46,057 bases of DNA. It comes from Bacteroidaceae bacterium (lineage in GTDB: Bacteria; Bacteroidota; Bacteroidia; Bacteroidales; Bacteroidaceae). Shown piece by piece: positions 1-8,275 of the stretch; within the stretch, counting starts at the first letter, position 1; each line of letters starts with the position of its first letter. The notes beneath the pieces are model-generated. The model was not told the origin of the DNA and ran no database searches. It worked only from the letters and a program-made list of their open reading frames with translations. Location of the stretch: the NCBI GenBank assembly GCA_902362595.1, contig CABIXF010000032.1, positions 1-46,057 on the forward strand, read 5' to 3'. The translations under genes were made by a program, and so were the position numbers.

Positions 1-144
1 AAGTAAATTCAAATCCGTTCTCCCCAAAATTACTCATAACAAATTGAATCTCAATAATTTCAAAGAACTACTATGATTTTTTAGTGGACACTAATGAATC
101 AAGCCAACACATGATAAGTCGTCGTGTAAGAGAGTCACGATAAG

Positions 145-173
145 AGGCCTAAAAACATCCTCTTTTCAGGCCT
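145..173. repeat. Inverted repeat with AGGCCT arms
   Basis: AGGCCT occurs at 145-150 and 168-173. The adjoining AAAA and TTTT runs extend the pairing to about 10 bp with a one-base bulge. No T-tract follows on either strand, so it is not an obvious terminator. Function unknown. Confidence 0.4.
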
Positions 174-248
174 GTTCAAAACCATTAATAAAGTGTCGGA
201 ATCCGATATTATGTAGTCAAAAATTGCAACTATAAAACCGCTCTGTTC

Positions 249-280
249 TTTGTCAAAATAAGAATTGTGCTATAAATTTG
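249..280 (+). promoter_or_regulatory. Bacteroides-type promoter of the lipoprotein gene
   Basis: TTTG at 249-252, a 20-nt spacer, then TAAATTTG at 273-280. This is a full match to the Bacteroides sigma-ABfr consensus (TTTG, N19-21, TAnnTTTG). Transcription would start near 287, giving a leader of about 150 nt before the ATG at 435. Confidence 0.7.
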
Positions 281-355
281 TCATAAAAACAAACAGAACA
301 TACACAAAAAAGCATTGCCAAGGGACAATCTTTCCCCTACAAATACAGATTTACC

Positions 356-378
356 AAGGCTAGCTTCCATGCCTTTTT
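356..378 (+). promoter_or_regulatory. Leader hairpin followed by T-run
   Basis: AAGGC (356-360) can pair with GCCTT (371-375) and is followed by further T residues. It lies inside the predicted leader of the lipoprotein gene and resembles a weak attenuator. The stem is only 5 bp, so chance is possible. Confidence 0.25.
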
Positions 379-434
379 ATACATACACAACAGCCGAAAT
401 CAGGAAGCCATCGGCAACATAAAATCATCTTATT

Positions 435-1382
435 ATGAGAAAACATTTTTTTTCAAACTTGTTCGTGCTTGCAATGGCACTCTGTGCGACCATGAACCTC
501 ACTTCATGTAGCAGCGATGACGATCCCACAGAAGGAGTTACAGAAGGTCTCGTCGAAGAAACATTACCGACTCAGAAAGGCTGGTCAGGTTCACTGGAAA
601 ACGGTATCAGTACGTATACTCCCGACGACCCCGATGCAGACTATCCTACTTACTATGCATTTTCTTTCGAGAACGGAGTTTGCAACGATGCCGTATACAA
701 TGTAATATGCGATGATGAAACTGAAGCCAGCTACATCTGCAACATGCTGAATAACGGAACATTTGATGACTTGGAAAGTGACGACTATTCCTATCAGGCA
801 AGCAAAGCTTCCGTTCTGTCTCAATCACTCCGACAGCTGAATGCTTTCAAACAAGTGGCATTGAAATACAACAAGGCCTCACGTGCCGATATGCTGGGTA
901 TTTCCTGCAGCCAAAACGGAAAAGTTGTATTCTTTAAACTGAATAGTTTCGTTGGAAAGAATGGAGAAACCGTCAAAACTGCCATTAACATATGGAGTGG
1001 CAATATGGACAGTCTTCCTGAATCTCCATTGTTCGGTACTTACGACAGCAATACGGGAACATATACCAACAACAACATTATGGGAATTTCCAACAGCAAA
1101 TACGAAATCCATACACAATATGATGGTAACTATGTCAAAGATTTTACCACTACACTGACTTTACCTAACGCTAGCTGGGCACAACTGTTGAAGGAAGTAT
1201 TTGACGAACAGACTTCTGATTATACCGATTTATTCGGAAATGCTCCTGAAATCACTCTGGAAGGAAATACGGTAAGTATAAAAGCACTCATCGTTGGAGA
1301 TGTTCCAAGAGAAACGGTAGAACAATACATCATTATTCTTGACTTGATGATGAATCGACCGTTTGTTGTTTCATTCTTCTAA
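435..1382 (+). CDS. Probable surface-exposed lipoprotein of unknown function
   Basis: A 315-residue protein. It begins with a type II signal peptide: a basic start, a hydrophobic core and a lipobox L-T-S-C with Cys25 as the lipidated residue. The residues after the cysteine (S-S-D-D-D) resemble the Bacteroidetes lipoprotein export signal, a serine plus an acidic run, so display on the outer face of the outer membrane is likely. The rest is a polar, aromatic-rich mature domain with no enzymatic motif I recognise. The gene is monocistronic, between a consensus promoter and a strong terminator. It could be a member of an uncharacterised Bacteroides lipoprotein family. I cannot name a substrate or partner. 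Confidence 0.85.
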   Translation: MRKHFFSNLFVLAMALCATMNLTSCSSDDDPTEGVTEGLVEETLPTQKGWSGSLENGISTYTPDDPDADYPTYYAFSFENGVCNDAVYNVICDDETEASYICNMLNNGTFDDLESDDYSYQASKASVLSQSLRQLNAFKQVALKYNKASRADMLGISCSQNGKVVFFKLNSFVGKNGETVKTAINIWSGNMDSLPESPLFGTYDSNTGTYTNNNIMGISNSKYEIHTQYDGNYVKDFTTTLTLPNASWAQLLKEVFDEQTSDYTDLFGNAPEITLEGNTVSIKALIVGDVPRETVEQYIIILDLMMNRPFVVSFF

Positions 1383-1395
1383 AAAATAACAAGAA

Positions 1396-1430
1396 GGCTG
1401 CTTTCTTCGTCGGGGAAAGCAGCCTTTTTT
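1396..1430 (+). terminator. Rho-independent terminator of the lipoprotein gene
   Basis: GGCTGCTTTC (1396-1405) pairs perfectly with GAAAGCAGCC (1415-1424) around a 9-nt loop and is followed by six T. It lies 13 bp after the stop codon. Confidence 0.9.
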
Positions 1431-1621
1431 GTGTCCGTACATTCTTCTATATCCGTTTTTTCCCTTGCGTACAAACACTTCAACGGTCATTCAAAAAACA
1501 CAAGGACGTTTCAACTCACACGCAAATATATTTGAAACAAAATGTTCAAGCGTTTTCCTCCCAACGTAAATGTGTTTTCAGCCCGTCTTAATCCACAGAA
1601 AATCAGCAATAAAAAAATTTG

Positions 1622-2515
1622 CTATTCTTCTCGAAATGCTGTATGCTCCTCCGCGCACCGATAATGCAAGGGAGAAAGCCCGGTTTCTTTCTTGAAAAAA
1701 GTCCCAAAAGCGGACGCATTTGGAAAATGAAACTCATCGGCTATTTCCTGCACGGGCTTGTTCGAGTTCTTCAGCAAGAGCATGCTGCGGCGAATGATGG
1801 CCCGAAACACCAGTTCCTGTACCGTATATCCGCACACGGACTTTGACAAGGCTGAAAGATATTTGGGAGTCAAACAAAGCTTGTCAGCATAAAACGCCAC
1901 TCCCCTCTCCTCCTTGTAGTATTTTTCCACCAGCCGAATCAGCTGGATAAAGGTATCAATCTTGTGTCCGGCAGCCTTGTTCTCTTCCATCAACCGCCGG
2001 CTGTAAATGGCACAGAGCCGATAGGTCAGGGCCAGCAGCAACAGTTTCCGTTCATGGTTGCCGAAAGGATTATCCGCGGCATGCCGGTAACGGCTGATCA
2101 GGGTGATATAACGGGCAATGTCTTCTTCCTCCCCTGTAGTCCATACATAACAAGGCTCCGGAGTCAGCGTAGCATAAAGATGCATGGCTACTACGGAACT
2201 GCCCAACAGTTCCCGAATAGGGTCTACCCGGTAAAACAAAATATCCACACGCAAGTCGTCTGTATACGTTCCGGCACAAAATTCCGTAGCTTCGGACAAG
2301 AAAACTGTTTCTCCGGCTTTCGCCGTAAAAGGTTTCCGGTCCAGCGTAAACTGAAAACTCCCTTGCTCACAGACCACTAGTCCCAGATAATCCATCCGGA
2401 AAGTTTTCTGCAATACAGCCGGAAAAGCTTCCACCACGCCTTCCGAACAACAAATATCCCTTCGTTCCACCAATGCCTGATTCAAGCGCATCAAGCGCTC
2501 TGTTTGTGTAGCCAT
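1622..2515 (-). CDS. AraC-family transcriptional regulator
   Basis: 297 residues. The N-terminal part (about 30-110) looks like the cupin-type sensor of AraC proteins: it carries a D-R-K-P-F-T-A-K-A-G-E pattern typical of the beta-barrel. The C-terminal 100 residues (about 187-286) are the double helix-turn-helix DNA-binding domain. The first helix pair lies around A-D-K-L-C-L-T-P-K-Y-L-S and the second around I-A-D-E-F-H-F-P-N-A-S-A-F-G-T-F-F-K, ending in the usual G-L-S-P-L-H-Y-R. It lies 135 bp downstream of the MFS pump gene on the same strand, but a hairpin terminator separates them, so it probably has its own promoter. Control of the neighbouring efflux operon is inferred from position only. 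Confidence 0.85.
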   Translation of the reverse strand: MATQTERLMRLNQALVERRDICCSEGVVEAFPAVLQKTFRMDYLGLVVCEQGSFQFTLDRKPFTAKAGETVFLSEATEFCAGTYTDDLRVDILFYRVDPIRELLGSSVVAMHLYATLTPEPCYVWTTGEEEDIARYITLISRYRHAADNPFGNHERKLLLLALTYRLCAIYSRRLMEENKAAGHKIDTFIQLIRLVEKYYKEERGVAFYADKLCLTPKYLSALSKSVCGYTVQELVFRAIIRRSMLLLKNSNKPVQEIADEFHFPNASAFGTFFKKETGLSPLHYRCAEEHTAFREE

Positions 2516-2557
2516 AATACCGGTTCAAGTTATTTTTATACCAGTACGAAGATACAC

Positions 2558-2640
2558 AAAAAAAGCGTCACGGCAGAGACTTCCATAGATATTCCCCGCT
2601 GAAAATATAGATTAAGAAACGAAAGGCCTCTCCGTGACGC
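2558..2640 (-). terminator. Terminator of the efflux operon
   Basis: Reading the minus strand, GCGTCACGG (2640-2632) pairs with CCGTGACGC (2573-2565). Further pairing inside the loop is possible, and a run of seven T follows at 2564-2558. It lies directly after the MFS gene and before the AraC gene. Confidence 0.75.
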
Positions 2641-2650
2641 ATGACTATCT

Positions 2651-4333
2651 TCAAGAAACAGAAGCGGGAATCTTGTCCAGCCGCCTTTTCTTCCAGGGGA
2701 TGAGCAGGAAAAAGACTGCACAGCCCAGACAACCGTAGAAAGTCCAGCCGGACATCTCCTTGACTGCCGACAGCGTGGCTTGCACCTGCACGGTTCCCTT
2801 TGCCGACATAGCCGCCATCTGTTCGGCTTCCTGCCCGCTCTTACCCTGATACTGCATGCCCTGTACCGTCTGCGCATAGGAAGCCGACACTTCCGGATTC
2901 AGCCGGTCGCGGTCTTGTGCGAAACAGGTGACATAATGTTGCTGGCGGTGCTGCATCACGTTCGTATAAAGTGCCGTACCGATACCGGGGCCCAGCGCCA
3001 TCCGCACGGTAAGCATAATGCAAATCCAAGTAGAAAGATACTTATAGGGCATCCGCTGGTTGGCATACACTGCCGTCAGCGAATACAGCAGCATCATTCC
3101 CGTAGCCCGGATGATGACCGGATACTTCATCCGCTCATACAAGCCAGCAGTCTGCACCTCAAAGTACATGAACAGTGCCGAAAGTCCAATCAATACGAAA
3201 CCCAACGAGAACAGGTATTTCAAATGTACTCCCTTACGTCCCAACATGACGGCAATGACACAGCCGATGAAATATCCCGCCATGCTCCAGTTGTTCAATG
3301 CCGCATTCTGCCAGTTGTCGATTTTCATCCCAACTCCGGTAAACACGTTCACGAACAAGGCGCTGGAATTGAAAATCATCAGCAACAGGAACAGCAGGAT
3401 TCCTATCCGGATGGAACGCAACTTGAAGATGTCCATCAGGAAATACGGAGAATACTGTTTCTTTTCCATATACACAAAGAGAACCGTAAAGCACACGGCA
3501 CTCCCCGTAGCCCAGCAGATAGAAGGGTCATCGTACCAGTCGAGCACCTTGCCATAGACCAGCACGTAAATCACCGAAGCACACATCAGACAGAAAATCA
3601 CCACGCTCCCGAATTTCCGGAAAGTGATGGGGAAACGGCGCGAGGCATAGGTGTGGTAAGGCATGGTGACAAACACCACCAGTATGGAGAGCAACAACGC
3701 CCCCATCATGAAATAATAGACGTACTGCCATTCATATTCGTATGCCAGCCAGGCAGTCAGCGAGGTGCCCAACTGTCCGAGGATCATAAAGAACAGGTAG
3801 ATGGTCGGCATGCTGACGCTTTTCTCTCCGTCCAGCTTGTCCCATCCTTCTGCATCCACAGGATCATTTCCGGGCGTGATGTTACGAGTAGCCTCCATCC
3901 CGAACGCATACTTGATCAGCGTAAACAGGTTGACCATCATCAGCACCATCCGCAGAAATCCCATCACCACGCTACAGACCGCCAGCACATAAATGCTGTC
4001 AGTCTTGGCGCAGACGTAACTCAGCAGGTAAAGCAAAGAAAAACCGACGATGCACATCATCTTTTCCCGACGGAGGCACACCAGCCCGTAGAAGAAGGGC
4101 GAAAAGGCAGCCATTCCTACAGAGGTGAGAAAACCGACAAACTGAATATGTTCCGACTGGATGCCCAGTCCACTGAGCATTTCCCCACTGTTGGCAGTAT
4201 AAACCCCGCTAGCCGTCAGAATCGGCACAAAAAGTAGGACCAGAATCAGGATGCCCAGCGGTTTGGGCACCCAGTTATAAAACGGATAATTTTTAGGACA
4301 GGAAGGCATAATTCTACTTTTAAAGGAATCCAT
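2651..4333 (-). CDS. MFS drug-efflux permease, EmrB/DHA2-like
   Basis: A 560-residue, very hydrophobic protein with about 14 predicted membrane segments, the size and topology of the DHA2 (EmrB/QacA) branch of the major facilitator superfamily. It would export toxic compounds using the proton gradient, passing them through the adaptor and TolC-like channel encoded just upstream. The adaptor gene ends 13 bp before this start, so the three are one operon. A soluble insertion lies around residues 150-170, and a longer polar, Gln/Ala-rich loop (about 475-525) precedes the last membrane segment. The start ATG at 4333 is used; a second ATG eight codons on is also possible. The substrate cannot be read from sequence. 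Confidence 0.85.
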   Translation of the reverse strand: MDSFKSRIMPSCPKNYPFYNWVPKPLGILILVLLFVPILTASGVYTANSGEMLSGLGIQSEHIQFVGFLTSVGMAAFSPFFYGLVCLRREKMMCIVGFSLLYLLSYVCAKTDSIYVLAVCSVVMGFLRMVLMMVNLFTLIKYAFGMEATRNITPGNDPVDAEGWDKLDGEKSVSMPTIYLFFMILGQLGTSLTAWLAYEYEWQYVYYFMMGALLLSILVVFVTMPYHTYASRRFPITFRKFGSVVIFCLMCASVIYVLVYGKVLDWYDDPSICWATGSAVCFTVLFVYMEKKQYSPYFLMDIFKLRSIRIGILLFLLLMIFNSSALFVNVFTGVGMKIDNWQNAALNNWSMAGYFIGCVIAVMLGRKGVHLKYLFSLGFVLIGLSALFMYFEVQTAGLYERMKYPVIIRATGMMLLYSLTAVYANQRMPYKYLSTWICIMLTVRMALGPGIGTALYTNVMQHRQQHYVTCFAQDRDRLNPEVSASYAQTVQGMQYQGKSGQEAEQMAAMSAKGTVQVQATLSAVKEMSGWTFYGCLGCAVFFLLIPWKKRRLDKIPASVS

Positions 4334-4346
4334 GAAAACGTGACAC

Positions 4347-5423
4347 TCACAATTTGGCCTTAACGACCACCATCATTCCGGCAGCCAGACGGGCATTGTC
4401 TTCCTCGGACAAATCCGTAAAATCAATGCGCACCGGAATACGCTGCTGAATCTTGACAAAGTTGCCGGCAGAATTGTCGGTAGGTACCAGCGAATACTTG
4501 GAACCGGTGGCTCCGGAGATGGCCGTAATCTTTCCGGTAAACTCCCGACCACTGAGGGCATCGACGGCAATCCGTACTTCCTGCCCCAACCTCAGGTTCT
4601 CTACCTGCGTTTCCTTGTAATTGGCCACAATCCATTTCTGACTGTCCGGAAGAATGTACGTCACACTTTGTCCGGCAGTGATGTACTGCCCTTCTTCCAA
4701 GGCCCGGCGTCCCAGTTTCCCGTCACAAGGAGCCAGCACCACCGTATAGGAGAGATTCAGGCGGGCCATCTCCAAAGCCGCCTTCGCCCGCTGTATGGCG
4801 GCCTCCGTACTCTCCTTCCGGTTAGACACCTCCTTGACACCCGACATAGCCGCCCGCTGCTGACGTCGGGTCGCTTCCAGTTTTTTGCGGGTAGCCTCGT
4901 ATTCCGTTTCAATCTGTTCCAGCTGAATCGGAGTTGCCGCATTGCGCTTTAGCAGATTCTCGTACCGCTGGCGGTCTTTCTCCAACTTGGCCAGACGGAT
5001 TTCAATCTCGGCAATCGAAGCCTCATAGACCGAAGCCGTGGTCTGTGTGGTCTGCAAGGTGGCATCCATCACGGTAGCTCCCGCCATCGCATCTTTCAGT
5101 GCGGCTTCTGCCTCCATCACCCGAATCCGGTACTCCCTGTCGTCCAACACCAGGAGCGTATCTCCTTTATTCACCTGTTGATGCTCGGTAAAATAAATTT
5201 TCTTGATGTATCCCGATGCTCTCAGGTTTACCGGAGAGATATATTGTTCCACCTGTGCGTCGTTGCTCGTTTCCGTATGCTTGTAGTCCAAAAACATGCA
5301 GACCACTTCGACCACTCCCCACAAAAGGAGAACGATTCCCAAAAGACTGGCCAGCAGCTGGCGACGACGTTGTTTTTTCAATTTCAAGGCTTTTTCCTGA
5401 AGCGTATGATTTGTAGTTTTCAT
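4347..5423 (-). CDS. HlyD/EmrA-family membrane fusion protein
   Basis: A 358-residue periplasmic adaptor linking an inner-membrane pump to an outer-membrane channel. A single membrane anchor lies at about 22-45. It is followed by a biotinyl/lipoyl-like half motif (around G-Y-I-K-K-I-Y-F), a long Glu/Lys/Arg/Ala-rich coiled-coil hairpin (about 105-200), the second lipoyl half and a beta-barrel domain. I chose the ATG at 5423: the open frame extends to a TTG at 5450, but that would overlap the end of the TolC gene and add nine residues not typical of the family. It lies 23 bp after the TolC stop and 13 bp before the MFS gene, so it is the middle gene of an EmrAB-TolC-like operon. Confidence 0.88.
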   Translation of the reverse strand: MKTTNHTLQEKALKLKKQRRRQLLASLLGIVLLLWGVVEVVCMFLDYKHTETSNDAQVEQYISPVNLRASGYIKKIYFTEHQQVNKGDTLLVLDDREYRIRVMEAEAALKDAMAGATVMDATLQTTQTTASVYEASIAEIEIRLAKLEKDRQRYENLLKRNAATPIQLEQIETEYEATRKKLEATRRQQRAAMSGVKEVSNRKESTEAAIQRAKAALEMARLNLSYTVVLAPCDGKLGRRALEEGQYITAGQSVTYILPDSQKWIVANYKETQVENLRLGQEVRIAVDALSGREFTGKITAISGATGSKYSLVPTDNSAGNFVKIQQRIPVRIDFTDLSEEDNARLAAGMMVVVKAKL

Positions 5424-5446
5424 ATACGATGCATATTTAAAGTGAA

Positions 5447-6784
5447 TCAATGAGTGGTATTTGTCTGAAACAGGCGGTCCAGTTGGCCTGTCAGTTTCAG
5501 CAAGGTCAGGTTGGCCACCTGATAGTTGTAGTGTGCACTGAGGTAATTGTTCTGTGCCTCGCTCATGCGCATTTCATCCTGAAGAACCTCCGTCATGGAA
5601 GCGATACCCTCCCGGTAGCGGTCGGTCGTCACCTGATAGACCTCTTCGGCCAGCAGGTAATTGTCTTTCTGCTTCTGGAAATTACGCTGGTTGTTCATCA
5701 GGTCGTTCGTGGCATTCAGATACTGCGTCTCCATATTCTTCCGCATATTTTCGTAGTTCAGCCGGGCGTTCTCCTCATCAATTTGGGCCTTCCGGATGCG
5801 CGCCCGCTTGTCCAACCCGTCGAAAATCGGCACACGGAGAGTCAGCCCCAACCCGCTGGACGGATACCAGTGGTTGGAAGGGCCGGAATGAAACCAATGA
5901 CGAGCCTTGTCGGTGTATGCCGAATACATCCAGCTCCCTGTCAGGCTCAGCGAAGGAAGATAGCCTTGACGAATCAAATCTTTCTGCTGTCCGGTCAGTT
6001 TCTTTTGAGATTCCAGCAGCTGCAATTCATACAAATCGCTGCGCAGTCCGGTCAAGGAGACCGATTCCACCTGCTCTGGATTCACCGGCGTCAAGGCAAT
6101 CTCCTCTTCCGCCGGATAGTCCATCACGTATTTCAACAGGTTCAATTGCTGCACCAGCATCGACTTCGCATTGTCATACTGCACCTGCAGGTTCTCCAAG
6201 TTGATATTGACCCGCTTCACGTCCACCTCCATGGCCATGCCGTTGTCGAAGAATGCCTGGGTAATGTCGCGCAACTCCTGCAACCGCACCCGGTTTTCCT
6301 GAATCAGGGCCAGCTGTTCCACCGTGTTCTGCCCCAGGTAATACATCTTACTGATTTGCAGCACCAAGTCCTCCCGCGCTTTTTCGTACGACAAGCGGTT
6401 CAGCTCGTTCATCGTACGGGCAATGTCAATGGCTGTGTACACCGTCTGGTTGTAAAGCGGCATCTGCAACTGCAAACCTGCCGACGCATTGTATTGCAGC
6501 GTCTTGGTCACGTTGTAGGGATTGCCGTATGCCGAACCATCGGTGACTGATACGGGAGGATTAAAATTGTCGTTAAATCCAGCTACCGCATTGATTTGTG
6601 GCAACAACTTCGCCCGGTTCTCGCTGAGCAGATGCTTGGCTTTCCGCAGTTCATTGCGACTGCTAGCCAACGAAAGATTGTTCTCGATACCTATTCTCAG
6701 GCACTCTTCCAACGTGAGCGTGCGCTGCGCCAAGACAGGAACCCACGTGAACAAGGAAGTTAAAATGACTACTAATTGCTTCAT
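5447..6784 (-). CDS. TolC-family outer-membrane efflux channel
   Basis: 445 residues with a cleavable signal peptide (M-K-Q-L-V-V-I-L-T-S-L-F-T-W-V-P-V-L-A-Q). The family's repeat architecture follows: two long helical hairpins rich in Asn, Gln, Leu and Arg. L-T-L-E-E-C-L-R-I-G-I-E-N-N-L starts the mature protein, and a second similar block includes Y-R-E-G-I-A-S-M-T-E-V-L-Q-D. It forms the trimeric outer-membrane and periplasmic tunnel for the adaptor and MFS pump encoded downstream. The start is the ATG at 6784; the open frame continues upstream to a TTG, but only the ATG gives a clean signal peptide. It is first in its operon, with a TATCTTTG promoter element about 25 bp upstream. Confidence 0.9.
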   Translation of the reverse strand: MKQLVVILTSLFTWVPVLAQRTLTLEECLRIGIENNLSLASSRNELRKAKHLLSENRAKLLPQINAVAGFNDNFNPPVSVTDGSAYGNPYNVTKTLQYNASAGLQLQMPLYNQTVYTAIDIARTMNELNRLSYEKAREDLVLQISKMYYLGQNTVEQLALIQENRVRLQELRDITQAFFDNGMAMEVDVKRVNINLENLQVQYDNAKSMLVQQLNLLKYVMDYPAEEEIALTPVNPEQVESVSLTGLRSDLYELQLLESQKKLTGQQKDLIRQGYLPSLSLTGSWMYSAYTDKARHWFHSGPSNHWYPSSGLGLTLRVPIFDGLDKRARIRKAQIDEENARLNYENMRKNMETQYLNATNDLMNNQRNFQKQKDNYLLAEEVYQVTTDRYREGIASMTEVLQDEMRMSEAQNNYLSAHYNYQVANLTLLKLTGQLDRLFQTNTTH

Positions 6785-6808
6785 GTTTTTTCGTTTCTTA
6801 ATCTGAAG

Positions 6809-6816
6809 CAAAGATA
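6809..6816 (-). promoter_or_regulatory. Promoter -7 element of the efflux operon
   Basis: The minus strand reads TATCTTTG, matching TAnnTTTG. No clear TTTG lies 19-21 nt upstream, so the -33 element is weak, as is common for regulated promoters. Confidence 0.5.
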
Positions 6817-6892
6817 GTCTGTCAGCTACTTACGCGATTATTCAGAAAAGGAGAGAGACTATTCAGATTTTCCTTTTTTTAATGACAGACAC

Positions 6893-6932
6893 AAAAAAAC
6901 TCATTGATATGCAGATACCACATACCAATGAG
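6893..6932 (-). terminator. Terminator of the TlpA-like gene
   Basis: On the minus strand CTCATTG (6932-6926) pairs with CAATGAG (6906-6900), with more pairing inside, followed by seven T. It lies 22 bp after the stop codon at 6955. Confidence 0.85.
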
Positions 6933-6954
6933 CCATTAAACACTATACACAGAA

Positions 6955-8118
6955 TTATTTCAATATCTCATCCAAATAGTTATAGAAGTCCTCACTCTCC
7001 CCCACCATTCTCTTCAAAATATTTCCTTGACGGTCAATTACAATCTTGGTTGGATAACCTGATACTCCATACATTACTGCCACATCCGGCTGTCCGGTAT
7101 TTCGAACATTCACCCAAGGTATCCCATGTTCTACCACCGCCGCTTTCCATTTTTCTTCCGTATCATTACAATCTATTCCCACAAACACCACCTCATTCTT
7201 GTGCTTCCGGTATGCTTCTTTCATATCAGGTAAACCTTTGATACACCATCCACACCAACTTCCCCAAAAATCCAGTATTACATATTTTCCTTTCATTGAA
7301 GCAAGTGAGAATTCATTTCCCTGAATATCTTTCAAGGTAAAGTCGGGAGCAGGCATTCCTTCCTTTACTTTCTCCATAACCTGCTGACGAGCTTTCCCCT
7401 TTTCGCATTCCATCTGGATGATTTGATACAAAGGTTGCATCACCCCTGTACGGACTGTTTCTGAAAGCATACCCAACAAGGAGTCTACAACTTCCAGTTT
7501 CAAAGGAGTCTGTGACAACAAGAAAACAGACAAATCCTGATCCGGATGCTTCCGAATATAATCAGTAGAGATTCCAATCATCGCCCGTTCCCACTCTTCG
7601 GCCGGCATATATACCTGACGAAGAGAGTCTTCCGCAACTCCTTTCAGCTCCATTTCTCTACAAACCCTCCTCAATGAGTCCAATTTATGTTCATATACAT
7701 TCTGCTTCGCAAGCAACTGACTGTAAGTATCATAAAATGTATCACCTGCCAATGTATATCCATCCAACGAACCATTTACTACCACCTCCTTTCCTGGAAG
7801 CAGAACAAAAGATATTGCATCCATCGAAATGGCTGGGATACGTCCTTGCATATCAGGAGTCAAAGACGGTTTTTCCATAATCACTACTTGTTTTAGAACC
7901 GAACACTCCAGTTGAAGTGCAAACTTTCCATCTTTCAAGGGCACTGCCGTGTCGTTCACAACCTGTCGTTCAGTGGATGGGTTAATCTCAAATGAACGCA
8001 CCAGCAAAGTATCACTTTGCACACCGGTCAATGTGCCAGACAAATTATACTGAGGAGAAGAGGTGCAAGCTGCCAATAAGCAACTACCCCATACTGAGAG
8101 AATCAAATTTTTTTTCAT
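6955..8118 (-). CDS. TlpA-like thiol-disulfide lipoprotein with DUF4369-like N-terminus
   Basis: 387 residues from the ATG at 8118. A lipobox L-A-A-C puts the lipidated Cys at residue 18. Residues about 22-120 resemble the DUF4369 beta domain commonly found in Bacteroidetes TlpA proteins. A helical linker follows, then a thioredoxin fold from about 255 with the active site W-C-G-W-C (Cys289, Cys292) and the cis-Pro motif G-Y-P-T. It probably acts in the periplasm as a reductase of protein disulfides, tethered to a membrane; no acidic export signal follows the lipid Cys. The open frame runs on to an earlier codon at 8217, but the lipoprotein signal fixes the start. It is a single gene with its own promoter element and terminator. 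Confidence 0.88.
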   Translation of the reverse strand: MKKNLILSVWGSCLLAACTSSPQYNLSGTLTGVQSDTLLVRSFEINPSTERQVVNDTAVPLKDGKFALQLECSVLKQVVIMEKPSLTPDMQGRIPAISMDAISFVLLPGKEVVVNGSLDGYTLAGDTFYDTYSQLLAKQNVYEHKLDSLRRVCREMELKGVAEDSLRQVYMPAEEWERAMIGISTDYIRKHPDQDLSVFLLSQTPLKLEVVDSLLGMLSETVRTGVMQPLYQIIQMECEKGKARQQVMEKVKEGMPAPDFTLKDIQGNEFSLASMKGKYVILDFWGSWCGWCIKGLPDMKEAYRKHKNEVVFVGIDCNDTEEKWKAAVVEHGIPWVNVRNTGQPDVAVMYGVSGYPTKIVIDRQGNILKRMVGESEDFYNYLDEILK

Positions 8119-8144
8119 GGTATTCAGATTTAACTTTTTACAAA

Positions 8145-8152
8145 CAAATATA
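8145..8152 (-). promoter_or_regulatory. Promoter -7 element of the TlpA-like gene
   Basis: The minus strand reads TATATTTG, matching TAnnTTTG, 26 bp before the ATG. The -33 zone is occupied by an inverted repeat (8157-8191). Confidence 0.5.
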
Positions 8153-8156
8153 CAAT

Positions 8157-8191
8157 AAAATCCGAATTCCACTCTCTGAAATCCGGATTTT
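8157..8191. repeat. Inverted repeat over the TlpA-gene promoter
   Basis: AAAATCCGAATTC (8157-8169) faces GAAATCCGGATTTT (8178-8191): AAAATCCG/CGGATTTT cores extended with one mismatch and one bulge. It covers the region just upstream of the -7 element, so it may be an operator; the hairpin could also help end mutL transcription. Confidence 0.4.
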
Positions 8192-8233
8192 ACCTGATAC
8201 TTTAAAAAGGTCTGCACACCCTTATTCTTAATT

Positions 8234-8261
8234 TAAAGAGAGTATGTACAAGGTCTCTTTA
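8234..8261 (-). terminator. Possible weak terminator after mutL
   Basis: TAAAGAGA and TCTCTTTA (8234-8241 and 8254-8261) form an 8-bp perfect stem around a 12-nt loop, 15 bp past the mutL stop. No T-tract follows, so intrinsic termination is doubtful. Confidence 0.3.
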
Positions 8262-8275
8262 TCAGCTTAACAGTC

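Larger units (their letters stand above)
1..434. other. Left-edge intergenic region
   Basis: No gene is supported here. The stretch holds a short inverted repeat at 145-173, a consensus Bacteroides promoter at 249-280 and a leader of about 150 nt that precedes the lipoprotein gene at 435. I see no transposase or tRNA remnants. Confidence 0.6.

Noticed and set aside
145..173. AGGCCT repeat as a terminator or insertion-sequence end
   Set aside because: No T-tract on either strand, no target-site duplication and no transposase nearby.
2780..4237. Long plus-strand open frame of 485 codons
   Set aside because: Lies fully antisense to the MFS pump gene, and its His/Gln/Arg-rich product is typical of a complement of a real membrane-protein gene.
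5424..5450. Upstream extension of the HlyD-like protein to a TTG start
   Set aside because: It would overlap the TolC stop, while an ATG at 5423 gives the normal family length.
5450..6550. Plus-strand open frame of 366 codons
   Set aside because: Antisense to the TolC-like gene, rich in His, Gln and Leu without motifs.
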